Part shown: positions 18,037 to 26,592 of the stretch, one piece after another
Layout: every line of letters begins with the position of its first letter
How positions within the stretch are numbered: the stretch's first letter is position 1
NCBI RefSeq assembly: GCF_009668025.1
Contig: NZ_WJXZ01000014.1
Location: 764,448-828,447 of the forward strand
From: Larkinella terrae
GTDB taxonomy: Bacteria; Bacteroidota; Bacteroidia; Cytophagales; Spirosomataceae
Direction: 5' to 3'
DNA: 64,000 nucleotides
The notes under the pieces: generated by a model
The model's database searches: none
What the model was told of the DNA's origin: nothing
Seen by the model: the letters and a program-made list of their open reading frames with translations, nothing else
Position numbers and translations under genes: made by a program

Positions 18037-19092
18037 ATGAAGAACGAACATAAACCAGTCATCGGAATCACGATGGGTGATCCGGCGAGCATTGGGCCCG
18101 AGATTGCGGTGAAAGCGCTGCTGAATCCGGCGATTTACGAGCTGTGCAACCCGATTCTGGTGGGCGATGCGGGTGTTTTTGAGGACATTGCCGCCCGTTT
18201 GCAACTGGATGCGGTTTTTAGGGTTGTCAGGTCGGTGTCGGACACTGCCTTTCAGTTCGGGATAATCGACGTGTATGATCTTGATAATGTGGATCTTGCG
18301 CAATTACAATTCGGGGAAATCTCGGCGATGGCGGGGGAAGCCGCGTTTGCCTCGGTGAAAACCGTGATTGAACTGGCACTGGCTGATGAAATCGACGCGA
18401 CGGTGACGGGGCCAATCAACAAAAAATCGATCAACGAAGCCGGGCATCATTTTGCGGGACATACCGAAATCTACGCCCATTACACGAATACGAAGAAATA
18501 CGGCATGTTACTGGTCGAGGATCGGCTGAAAGTCATCCACGTTTCGACACACGTTTCGTTGCGGCAGGCCTGCGATCTGGTCAAGAAAGACCGGATTCTG
18601 GAAGTGATCGAATTGCTGCACAACGGCCTGATTTCGTTGGGCGAAACCAACCTGAAAATCGGTGTGGCAGGATTGAATCCCCACGCGGGCGACTCGGGTT
18701 TGTTCGGAACGGAAGACGACGGGGAAATTCTCCCGGCGGTGGAAGAAGCCAAACGACGCGGTTTTGATGCAGAAGGCCCGGTTCCGGCCGATACACTGTT
18801 CTCCAAAGCCGCCACCGGTTATTACGGGGGTGTAGTGGCGATGTACCACGATCAGGGCCACATTCCGTTCAAGCTGACCGGTTTCAAATGGAACGCCGAG
18901 AAGAAACAGATGGACAGCGTCAAAGGCGTGAACATCACGATGGGGCTGCCGATCATCCGGACGTCGGTCGATCACGGAACGGCGTTTGAAATTGCCGGAA
19001 AAGGCGTCGCGAGCGCGGATGCGATGATTCTGGCGATTGAATCGGCGGTGCAGCTGGCGAAAAACCGGCGGAAAAACCTGCAACCTGCGTAA
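18037..19092 (+). CDS. pdxA2: PdxA2-type 4-phospho-acid-sugar dehydrogenase (PdxA family)
   Basis: 351 residues. PdxA-family motifs are present: GITMGDPASIGPEI at the N-terminus, metal-binding histidines in STHVSLR, GLNPHAGDSG and AMYHDQGHIPFK. True PdxA acts in vitamin B6 synthesis. A copy placed next to a DUF1537 kinase is instead the known PdxA2 arrangement, which oxidises and decarboxylates 4-phospho-D-threonate or erythronate to dihydroxyacetone phosphate. The downstream kinase begins 1 bp after its stop, strong support for that role. Cytoplasmic, NAD-dependent. A B6 role cannot be excluded if no other pdxA exists in the genome. Confidence 0.85.
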   Translation: MKNEHKPVIGITMGDPASIGPEIAVKALLNPAIYELCNPILVGDAGVFEDIAARLQLDAVFRVVRSVSDTAFQFGIIDVYDLDNVDLAQLQFGEISAMAGEAAFASVKTVIELALADEIDATVTGPINKKSINEAGHHFAGHTEIYAHYTNTKKYGMLLVEDRLKVIHVSTHVSLRQACDLVKKDRILEVIELLHNGLISLGETNLKIGVAGLNPHAGDSGLFGTEDDGEILPAVEEAKRRGFDAEGPVPADTLFSKAATGYYGGVVAMYHDQGHIPFKLTGFKWNAEKKQMDSVKGVNITMGLPIIRTSVDHGTAFEIAGKGVASADAMILAIESAVQLAKNRRKNLQPA

Positions 19093-19093
19093 G

Positions 19094-20221
19094 ATGATTG
19101 CCGTAATCGCCGACGATTTTACGGGAGCCGCCGAGCTGGGCGGAATTGGGATGTCGTTCGGGTTGGAGGTCGAAATGGCCATGTCGGTCGACCTGCGATC
19201 AACGGCGGATTTGCTGGTGATTACCACCGATTCGCGCTCGGTTTCGGAGGAAGCGGCCGTTCAGAAAGTGACCGAAATTAGTGCCGATTTGCAGGCGATG
19301 AAACCGCACCTGATCTACAAAAAGATCGATTCGGTGTTGCGGGGGCACGTTATAGCCGAAACGATGGCCCAACTGCGGGTTTTGAACGTGCCGAAAGCGC
19401 TGCTGATTCCGGCCAATCCAGCGCTCGGACGAACGCTGGTCGGTGGGCATTATTTCGTCAATGGCAAACCGATTCACCAGACGCATTTTACCGACGACCC
19501 GGAGTTTCCGGTCACGGAATCGGACGTGCTGAAGCGGTTTCGGGGAAAAGCCGATGCGGTTTTTGTTCGTTCGCAATCGGAGCAATTACCAGACGACGGA
19601 ATCGTTATTGGAGAAGTCGCAAAACCGGCGGATTTGTCGGCCTGGGTAAATCGGATCGACAACCGGACTTTAGTAGGGGGTGGTTCCGGTTTTTTCAGCG
19701 CCATTCTCGCGTCCGAACACCCGTCAAAAGCCAGCGCAACCGAACCGGTGAAATGGGGAACACGCTGGCTTTACGTGTGCGGAAGTGCGTTTGGCGAGCG
19801 TGTTGAACTGGTAAAAAAAGCGGCAAATACTGGTTATTCAGTGTATTACCTGCCCGAACAGGCCGCTGATTTTGACGACCACGACTGGGTATCGGGAATG
19901 GCAACGAGCCTGCAACAATCGAAACCGGTGTTGCTGGCCATCGACCCGATTCGGGTCCAACGTTCGGACGCGCTGCAACTGCGAACGGCGATGGCCAAAG
20001 CCGTCAAGGCAGTTTTGGAAAAGACAGGAGTTCACGAACTGGTAATCGAAGGAGGCTCCACGGCCTCGGCGGTGTTGCAGGAAAGCGGGATTACCAGACT
20101 GATTCCAACGGAAGAACTGGCAACCGGCGTTGTTCGGAGTGTTGCCATCGGAAAAGTAGATTTGCATGTTACCGTAAAACCGGGAAGCTATCGCTGGCCA
20201 TCGGGATTATGGCCATTTTGA
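19094..20221 (+). CDS. Four-carbon acid sugar kinase (DUF1537 family)
   Basis: About 375 residues from ATG 19094 (MIAVIADDFTGAAELGGIGM), which follows the pdxA2 stop by one base; upstream in-frame codons lie inside pdxA2. The ADDFTGAAE and KKIDSVLRGHV motifs belong to the DUF1537 N-terminal sugar-binding domain. The C-terminal nucleotide-binding domain includes VIEGGSTASAVL and VKPGSYRWPSGLWPF. Characterised members phosphorylate D-threonate, D-erythronate or L-threonate. With PdxA2 the expected pathway is acid sugar, then 4-phosphate, then DHAP and CO2. The precise epimer cannot be told from sequence. Confidence 0.88.
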   Translation: MIAVIADDFTGAAELGGIGMSFGLEVEMAMSVDLRSTADLLVITTDSRSVSEEAAVQKVTEISADLQAMKPHLIYKKIDSVLRGHVIAETMAQLRVLNVPKALLIPANPALGRTLVGGHYFVNGKPIHQTHFTDDPEFPVTESDVLKRFRGKADAVFVRSQSEQLPDDGIVIGEVAKPADLSAWVNRIDNRTLVGGGSGFFSAILASEHPSKASATEPVKWGTRWLYVCGSAFGERVELVKKAANTGYSVYYLPEQAADFDDHDWVSGMATSLQQSKPVLLAIDPIRVQRSDALQLRTAMAKAVKAVLEKTGVHELVIEGGSTASAVLQESGITRLIPTEELATGVVRSVAIGKVDLHVTVKPGSYRWPSGLWPF

Positions 20222-20237
20222 TTAATTCCTGAACCGA

Positions 20238-21875
20238 ATGCTGAACACGAGCCTGAGCATAATCGATTACCTGATTATCGGTATCGTATTGATAGTCAAT
20301 CTCTATTTCGGGTTACGATACGCCCGAAACCAGCGGACGACGGAAACGTATTTTGCCGCCAAAGGTCGGGTTCCGGCCTGGGCCATTGGCATGTCGTTGC
20401 TGGCAACCCTGATCAGCAGCGTGACGTTTCTGGGCTACCCGAGCGAAGGCTACTCGTCGAACTGGATTTTGCTGGTTCAGGGCCTGATGGTGCCGGTCGT
20501 TTTGCTGGGGACCATCTGGTTTATCGTGCCGCTCTACCGCAAAGTCATTGGCCTCAGTACCTACGAATATTTCGAAAAACGCTTCGGATCGCTGGCCCGG
20601 TATTACAGCTCCATTGCCTTCGTTCTCAGGCAGTTCTCGTCGATGGGGACGGTTTTCTTTCTCCTCTCGGTCGCCCTGACCAACATGACCGGCGCTGATA
20701 CGTTTTATATCATTCTGATCGTCGGACTGATCATCATTACCGTCAATTTGCTGGGCGGGATCGAAGCCGTCATCTGGCTGGATGTGTTTCAGGGATTCAT
20801 GCTTTTTGCCAGTGGCATTCTCTGTCTGGCGGTTATTGTTTTCTCCGTGAAGGGCGGTTTTCCCGAAGTAATTGAGGTGGCTTCCGCGAACAATCGGACC
20901 GGTTTTGGCCCTTATGATCTGGATTTTACGAAACTGACGTTCGTCGTCATGGTGATCAACGGGATGTTCTACGCCATTCAGAAATACGGCACCGACCAGA
21001 CCGTCGTGCAACGCTACCTGACCGCCAAAACCGATAAAGCGGCCATCAAAGCGTCCATTCTGGGTATTTCGCTGACGGTGCCGGTCTGGGCGCTGTTCAT
21101 GTTCATCGGAACCGCCCTGTTTGTCTATTACCGGCAACAACCGCTGCCTGCCAATTTGCGACCCGATGCGGTTTTTCCGTATTTCATCATGACCAAATTT
21201 CCGACGGGTGTCGTCGGGTTCATTCTGGCTGCCATGATTTCGGCCGCGATCTGCAGCCTGAGCGCCGACCTCAACTCGCTGGCGGCCGTCGGGCTGGAAG
21301 ATTTTTACAAGAAATGGCGCCCCGCCCGTACTGATCAGGAATATTTGGCTGTCAGCAAAACGATTGTTGTCATTTCGGGGCTGATCGCCATTCTGATCGG
21401 AGCCATCTATTTGCGGGCTGGTAATGAGGGCGTTCTGGGTATTGTGTTTACGTTGTACGCCATTTTTTCCGGCGGTATTGTCGGCATTTTTCTGCTGGGT
21501 ATTTTCAGTGCGCGTGCCAACCGGCAGGGCGTCAACATCGCGATTGTGGTCTGTATTCTGTTCACGGCCTACGCGTTTCTGACCTCCACGAAAATCGGTT
21601 ATGGCAACAACTCCGAACGGCTGCTCGACCTCGGTGCTTACAATTTTACCCATCACAAACTGATGCTGGGCGTGTACAGCCACCTGGTCGTAATTGGCGT
21701 TGGCTACCTTGCCAGCCTGTTTTTCCCGAAACCAACGCTGGATAAAAATCTGCTGTACAGCGGCTGGCGGAATGGCAAAACGGATCAGGCTGCAGAAAAA
21801 GAGACTGGCAAAACGGTTGCTTTTTCAGGCGCAGGAAGGCAGGACCAGACGAAAGCAGGTAATTATAAAGTTTGA
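20238..21875 (+). CDS. Sodium:solute symporter (SSS family)
   Basis: 545 residues with about 13-14 hydrophobic segments and SSS hallmarks: RTTETYFAAKGRVPAWAIGMSLLATLISSVTFLGYP near the start and AAMISAAICSLSADLNSLAAV in the middle. The C-terminal tail is charged. It imports a small organic solute with sodium. As the last gene of the run (16 bp after the kinase) it most likely brings in the acid sugar or uronate handled by the preceding enzymes. Specificity is inferred from context only. Confidence 0.9.
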   Translation: MLNTSLSIIDYLIIGIVLIVNLYFGLRYARNQRTTETYFAAKGRVPAWAIGMSLLATLISSVTFLGYPSEGYSSNWILLVQGLMVPVVLLGTIWFIVPLYRKVIGLSTYEYFEKRFGSLARYYSSIAFVLRQFSSMGTVFFLLSVALTNMTGADTFYIILIVGLIIITVNLLGGIEAVIWLDVFQGFMLFASGILCLAVIVFSVKGGFPEVIEVASANNRTGFGPYDLDFTKLTFVVMVINGMFYAIQKYGTDQTVVQRYLTAKTDKAAIKASILGISLTVPVWALFMFIGTALFVYYRQQPLPANLRPDAVFPYFIMTKFPTGVVGFILAAMISAAICSLSADLNSLAAVGLEDFYKKWRPARTDQEYLAVSKTIVVISGLIAILIGAIYLRAGNEGVLGIVFTLYAIFSGGIVGIFLLGIFSARANRQGVNIAIVVCILFTAYAFLTSTKIGYGNNSERLLDLGAYNFTHHKLMLGVYSHLVVIGVGYLASLFFPKPTLDKNLLYSGWRNGKTDQAAEKETGKTVAFSGAGRQDQTKAGNYKV

Positions 21876-22034
21876 TTTATTTCTCGGGTATTCCAATTGA
21901 GTGAAATTCTTAATTTATTGTAAATGCCTGTTTTATAGTGTGTTAATTCAATTAGTGATGGTTTGATTCTTGAAGGATCTAAGCTAATAACCCACGGTTC
22001 AAACCGTGGACTGCAATTCAAAATATCTATCTCA
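21876..22034. repeat. Intergenic region with a solitary family B hairpin
   Basis: At 21991-22010 CCACGGTT and AACCGTGG form a hairpin matching the first stem of the composite elements at 53321 and 55111. The rest of the spacer is AT-rich and probably holds the GH127 promoter; no clear consensus was identified. Confidence 0.65.
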
Positions 22035-24074
22035 ATGACTTTACATAAACCGTTTTTGCGAAACGCCTTCGTTTTTTTAGCCGGAATAGTTGTCACTTTT
22101 ACCACGCACGCCCAGCCCAAAGCCCTGGTCAATACCGCGCAGAGCAAGTTCGTCCGGTTGCAGGGCGTTAACCTGAATGACGTACAATGGACGACCGGTT
22201 TTTGGGCCGACCGGTTTAAGGTTTGCCGCGATTCGATGGTGCCGCATTTGTGGAAAACCTACACCGATGCGAACCTGAGTCATTCTTTCGAGAACTTCAA
22301 AATTGCCGCCGGACTGGCACAAGGGAATTTCAAAGGTCCGTCGTTTCACGATGGCGATTTCTACAAAACGCTGGAGTCCGTCGCCGGAATGTACGCGATT
22401 ACCCGAGACCCGAAGCTGGATGCGTTGATGGATAATGCCATTGCGGTGATTGGCAAGGCGCAAACGCCTGAGGGCTACATTTATACGAAAGCGATTATCC
22501 AGCAGAAGAAAACCGGTGAGAAGAAAATGTTTGATGATAAGCTGAGTTTTGAAGCTTATAATTTCGGGCATTTGATGACGGCAGCCTGTGTGCATTACCG
22601 CGCCACGGGCAAAACCACCCTGCTTGACATTGCAAAAAAAGCGACCGGTTTTCTGATCGGTTTTTACAACAACGCCACACCCGAACAGGCCCGCAACGCC
22701 ATTTGTCCGTCGCACTACATGGGCATCATTGAAATGTACCGCACCACCCGCGAACCCAGTTACCTGGCGCTGGCCCAGAAACTGATCGACATTCGGGGCC
22801 TGACCGAAGGCACGGATGACAACTCCGACCGGGTTCCATTCCGCAAAATGACCAAAGTTATCGGACACGCGGTTCGAGCGAATTACCTCTTTGCGGGCGT
22901 CGCCGACGTCTTCGCCGAAACCGGTGACAGCACCTTGCTGTCGACCCTGGATCTGATGTGGGACGATGTGATCAACCGCAAAATGTACGTAACCGGAGGC
23001 TGCGGGGCTTTGTACGATGGCGTGTCGCCCGAAGGTACTTCGTATAAACCTGACACGGTCCAGAAAGTGCATCAGGCGTATGGGAAAGCCTACCAGCTGC
23101 CCAATCATTCGGCTCACAACGAGACCTGCGCCAACATTGGCAACCTGCTCTGGAATTACCGGATGCTGCAAATTACCGGGCAGGCTAAATACGCCGATGT
23201 GATGGAACTGGCACTGTATAACAGCATTCTGTCGGGCATTAGTCTCGACGGTAACCGGTTTTTTTACACCAATCCGCTGAGCGCGTCCGACGATTATCCG
23301 TACCAGATGCGCTGGATGGGCGGGCGTCAGATCTATATCAGTAAGTCAAATTGCTGCCCGCCCAATACCGTACGGACGCTGGCCGAAGTGAGCAGCTATG
23401 CCTACAGCGTATCGGATAAAGGGCTGTGGCTGAATCTGTTCGGTGCGAACCAGTTGGCAACGACCTTGAAAGACGGCTCGGCCATTCGGCTGACGCAGGA
23501 AACGGTTTATCCCTGGGACGGCCTGGTCAAACTCCGGCTGCAACAGGTTTCGGCCAAACCGTTTTCGGTGTTTGTCCGGATTCCGGGCTGGTGTCAGGGC
23601 GCGATGATCAAAGTGAATGGCGTGGCGGTTTCGTCGGTGATTCGGTCGGGCGAATATGCCGAACTGAACCGGACGTGGAAAGCGGGCGATCAGGTGGAAA
23701 TCAATCTGCCAATGCCGGTCAAACTGATCGAAGCCAATCCACTGGTTGAAGAAACCCGCAACCAGGTCGCGGTGAAACGCGGGCCGGTGGTCTACTGCCT
23801 GGAGTCGGTCGATAACCCGGCTAACAAGCTGACCAGTCTGGCGCTTTCATCCAAAAACAACCTGAAACCGAAGCTGATCAGTATCGAAAACAGCGAAATG
23901 ATGGCACTGGAAGGGGCGGCCCAACGCGTTGATAACCGTTCGTGGACAAATCAGTTGTACCGCGAATTGTCGGACAACGGATCTGCTTCCACAACTGTCC
24001 GGCTTATTCCTTATTATGCCTGGAGCAACCGGGGACATTCGGAAATGTCAGTCTGGATTCCGCTGGTTCGGTGA
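22035..24074 (+). CDS. GH127 beta-L-arabinofuranosidase-like enzyme
   Basis: About 679 residues from ATG 22035, giving a signal peptide (FVFLAGIVVTFTTHAQ). A longer frame would run through the hairpin repeat and is rejected. The GH127 (DUF1680) fold is shown by WTTGFWADRF, the (alpha/alpha)6 core and the zinc/cysteine site: Glu363 and Cys365 in NETCANIG, Cys440-Cys441 in SNCCPPN, where one cysteine is the nucleophile of characterised members. It removes beta-L-arabinofuranose (some family members cut other furanosides) from plant glycans in the periplasm. It suits arabinan or extensin side-chain removal in this locus. Confidence 0.9.
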   Translation: MTLHKPFLRNAFVFLAGIVVTFTTHAQPKALVNTAQSKFVRLQGVNLNDVQWTTGFWADRFKVCRDSMVPHLWKTYTDANLSHSFENFKIAAGLAQGNFKGPSFHDGDFYKTLESVAGMYAITRDPKLDALMDNAIAVIGKAQTPEGYIYTKAIIQQKKTGEKKMFDDKLSFEAYNFGHLMTAACVHYRATGKTTLLDIAKKATGFLIGFYNNATPEQARNAICPSHYMGIIEMYRTTREPSYLALAQKLIDIRGLTEGTDDNSDRVPFRKMTKVIGHAVRANYLFAGVADVFAETGDSTLLSTLDLMWDDVINRKMYVTGGCGALYDGVSPEGTSYKPDTVQKVHQAYGKAYQLPNHSAHNETCANIGNLLWNYRMLQITGQAKYADVMELALYNSILSGISLDGNRFFYTNPLSASDDYPYQMRWMGGRQIYISKSNCCPPNTVRTLAEVSSYAYSVSDKGLWLNLFGANQLATTLKDGSAIRLTQETVYPWDGLVKLRLQQVSAKPFSVFVRIPGWCQGAMIKVNGVAVSSVIRSGEYAELNRTWKAGDQVEINLPMPVKLIEANPLVEETRNQVAVKRGPVVYCLESVDNPANKLTSLALSSKNNLKPKLISIENSEMMALEGAAQRVDNRSWTNQLYRELSDNGSASTTVRLIPYYAWSNRGHSEMSVWIPLVR

Positions 24075-24078
24075 AAAC

Positions 24079-24140
24079 TGCCCCAACCCCCTACAGGGGC
24101 TTACAGCATCCAAATTTTTAGCCCCCTTCAGGGGATTGAT
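24079..24140. repeat. Degenerate palindromic repeat, family A (copy 3)
   Basis: TGCCCCAACCCCCTACAGGGGCT and its decayed partner around 24120-24139 lie between the convergent GH127 and DUF5703 genes. Several mismatches suggest an older insertion; it may act as a bidirectional terminator. Confidence 0.6.
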
Positions 24141-24147
24141 GGTAGCT

Positions 24148-26502
24148 TCATTTTAGCATATTCACAATATCTTTCCGACGGGATTCTGGGATTACGGTCA
24201 AAGATTCCAGTTTCCCATTTTTCAAAACCGCTTCCACTGTTGTGTTATACGGCGCGTGGAGTTTGACGTGAACATCCCAGTTTTTGGGCCAGGCCGGAAA
24301 CAGGTAGATCTTTTTACCGTCGGCCTGCAACAGCATTTCCTGCAGACCAATTTGGCCCGAACCGCCCCAGTTGTGGTCGGGTGTCCAGTCAAAACCGGGC
24401 CCCCAGAAGGCGGGAAACCGACGGCCGGAATTACCCAGCTTCAGTAGCGTCAATCGGGCGGCTTCGTCGGTCAAACCCAGCCGGGCTGCAAAAATATTGT
24501 CCTGCTTCCAGCCAATGTGACTCCGAAATTTCAGCGCATCCCGGTCGAACCGGTACGTATTGAGCGCGGTATCCAGGCCCGGTTTTCCAATTCCATAAAT
24601 ACCCCACGGAAAAACCGGGTAGAGTTGGGGCGTCTCGACATTGTTGATCCGTTCCCAAAGCTTGGCGGGCGCAATCGTCGGGTGGCCATCGAAGGATCGA
24701 AAGCTGAGCGGAGGAATCCGGTTAAGCATTTGTTGCCAGAACGTCCGTTTTTCGCTGGTCAAATAGGAGTCGGGCAGGTCCAGCAAACGCGTCAAAACCG
24801 TACGCAGGGCCGCAATCGTGGACGACGCATTATAGGTCATTTTGTAGGTTTCGGCGGCTGATCCCGGATACAAAATCAGTTTGTTTTCGCCATCGAACGC
24901 CTTGCTGCCCCGTTTTTTCGCCAGGTATTGGTAGTGTTCATTGAAAAAAGTCAGGCAGCTTTCGATAAACGGAATGTCGCCCGAAATGTCTTTTCCGGCG
25001 TAGCGCTCGGTTTCGAGCATCATCAGACAAAACTCCAGAACCGTATCCCACTCGTATTCGAGCCAGGCGTTGTATTCCATGCCTTTGTCGTAACCCGCCG
25101 GGCGTTTCCAGCCATATTCAGCGGAGTTGGGCAGTCCAAAATTCTCGATCTGTTCCGTAAAACTTGCGCCCTTGTGTTGCCAGTAAACGACGGTCCGTAA
25201 CTCGGCGGTTTTCAGGCTGTTCCGGTAAAAATCGAACTGCGGTTTCATCAATTCCCAGTCGCCGGTTTTCAGCATCGGCCAGTAGACCAGCCGCTGATTC
25301 TGAGCCGTATGAATGCCCCCGCCCCAGTTGCGAAAATCGGGCGTGAACCGCATCGACGAGTCGATCAGCGAGGGGTCGTAGGTAAACAGGCCGCCGTTGA
25401 ATTTGGTCGGGTAGGTACCGAACGCGTTGCAGCCCAGCATGTACCGGAACAACTGATAATTTCGCGCTACCTGCCATTCCGGCGAATTCGGGGCGGTTTC
25501 GACGTAAATGAAACTTCTCGCCCAGAAGTCGTTCCACCAGGTTTGCGTCCGTTGCTGAGCGGTTTTTGCCGACGAAACTGCTTCCTTTTTTACAACTTCC
25601 AGCCTTTTTTTCCACTCTTCGACACTCGCTGCCTGAGCTGTATGGAGATGAAGAACCAGTTCATGTTTCCGCGCAGCGGTTTGGCTGACCAGTTTCCAGC
25701 CCTGAAATTCCGTGTCAAGGTACTTGCCCTGATAGGTTCCGGCCGGTTTTAGTCCGCTGCCCGACAAGAGCCCGCCAAACGTCAGATTGGTTAACGGATT
25801 AAACAGTTGATTTTTAACGCTATCCAGCCCCTGCTGCTGGACGGTTACATCGAAGGCCGAGCGTTCGGGGCCATTTCGGTGGTAAAAAACCAGCGCGTCG
25901 TTGTTGAACCGGATCTCGTCTTTTAATGTCTTGACCTCGCCCTGCGGAGCCCATTTATACGAATTGGCGTTGTTTTCCCGGCCTTTTGTGACGCGATCGA
26001 CGTGCCTCCAGCTTTCAAAAGAGGCTTCAGTTTTGACGACCTTGCTGGCAGTAACATCGACGTGAATTACTGGTCGGAACACATCGACCCAAACCGTGAT
26101 CTGTGCCGAAAAACCGGAGCGGGCCCCGGTGATCTCGATGTGACCTTTGTTCAGCACCAGTTCCTGTTTGAATGTATCGCCCGATTCAAAGGGATTGGGC
26201 GAGAGCTTCAGCCGAACGCGCCCCAGTTTCAACAGCGTATTGTTGTGATCGAAGGTGCCGCTTCGGGCCACATAAAACAGCAATTCGCCGTTTTCCACCC
26301 AGACATTTAACCCAATATCGCCCCCGCCACAGGGCATCGATTCGGATGAGTTTTTACTCGGACTGGTCCAGATTTCGTTGTATTGATTAAGCGAAACGGA
26401 TTGCGCTCGACTAATTAATAAGCTGCTGAAAAACAGAGTATTGACAAGCAGGAGTGTGGCTATGGACCGGTTTCCGGAAAAGCGGGCGATGGACTGGCTC
26501 AA
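24148..26502 (-). CDS. DUF5703 domain glycosidase-like protein (GH95/GH65-type fold)
   Basis: About 784 residues if translation starts at TTG 26502, which gives an ideal signal peptide (RSIATLLLVNTLFFSSLLISRAQS). The frame is open to another TTG at 26550 and holds no ATG before the signal peptide. The N-terminal beta-sandwich starts with SESMPCGGGDIGLNVWVENGE, the DUF5703 mark. The C-terminal (alpha/alpha)6 region includes AYNA/EYEWDTVLEF and GPGFDWTPDHNWGGSGQIGLQEML, near the position of the catalytic base in GH95-like enzymes. It probably hydrolyses an alpha-linked sugar in pectin. Convergent with GH127 and divergent from the following gene. Confidence 0.75.
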   Translation of the reverse strand: MSQSIARFSGNRSIATLLLVNTLFFSSLLISRAQSVSLNQYNEIWTSPSKNSSESMPCGGGDIGLNVWVENGELLFYVARSGTFDHNNTLLKLGRVRLKLSPNPFESGDTFKQELVLNKGHIEITGARSGFSAQITVWVDVFRPVIHVDVTASKVVKTEASFESWRHVDRVTKGRENNANSYKWAPQGEVKTLKDEIRFNNDALVFYHRNGPERSAFDVTVQQQGLDSVKNQLFNPLTNLTFGGLLSGSGLKPAGTYQGKYLDTEFQGWKLVSQTAARKHELVLHLHTAQAASVEEWKKRLEVVKKEAVSSAKTAQQRTQTWWNDFWARSFIYVETAPNSPEWQVARNYQLFRYMLGCNAFGTYPTKFNGGLFTYDPSLIDSSMRFTPDFRNWGGGIHTAQNQRLVYWPMLKTGDWELMKPQFDFYRNSLKTAELRTVVYWQHKGASFTEQIENFGLPNSAEYGWKRPAGYDKGMEYNAWLEYEWDTVLEFCLMMLETERYAGKDISGDIPFIESCLTFFNEHYQYLAKKRGSKAFDGENKLILYPGSAAETYKMTYNASSTIAALRTVLTRLLDLPDSYLTSEKRTFWQQMLNRIPPLSFRSFDGHPTIAPAKLWERINNVETPQLYPVFPWGIYGIGKPGLDTALNTYRFDRDALKFRSHIGWKQDNIFAARLGLTDEAARLTLLKLGNSGRRFPAFWGPGFDWTPDHNWGGSGQIGLQEMLLQADGKKIYLFPAWPKNWDVHVKLHAPYNTTVEAVLKNGKLESLTVIPESRRKDIVNMLK

Positions 26503-26592
26503 GGCTAATATGGTATAATTATGGGGAAAAATAATAGAGAGTTGCGTCAAATTTACAGACTAAATTTGTGAAGATACGGTCTAAAACGGGCA

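Noticed and set aside
20313-21683. 456-codon open frame opposite the first SSS symporter
   Set aside because: Antisense shadow: composition is Asp/Gln/Arg-rich without motifs, while the + strand encodes a clear symporter.
21963-22034. N-terminal extension of GH127 through the hairpin repeat
   Set aside because: Residues from the repeat precede a complete signal peptide starting at ATG 22035, so the upstream part is not translated in all likelihood.
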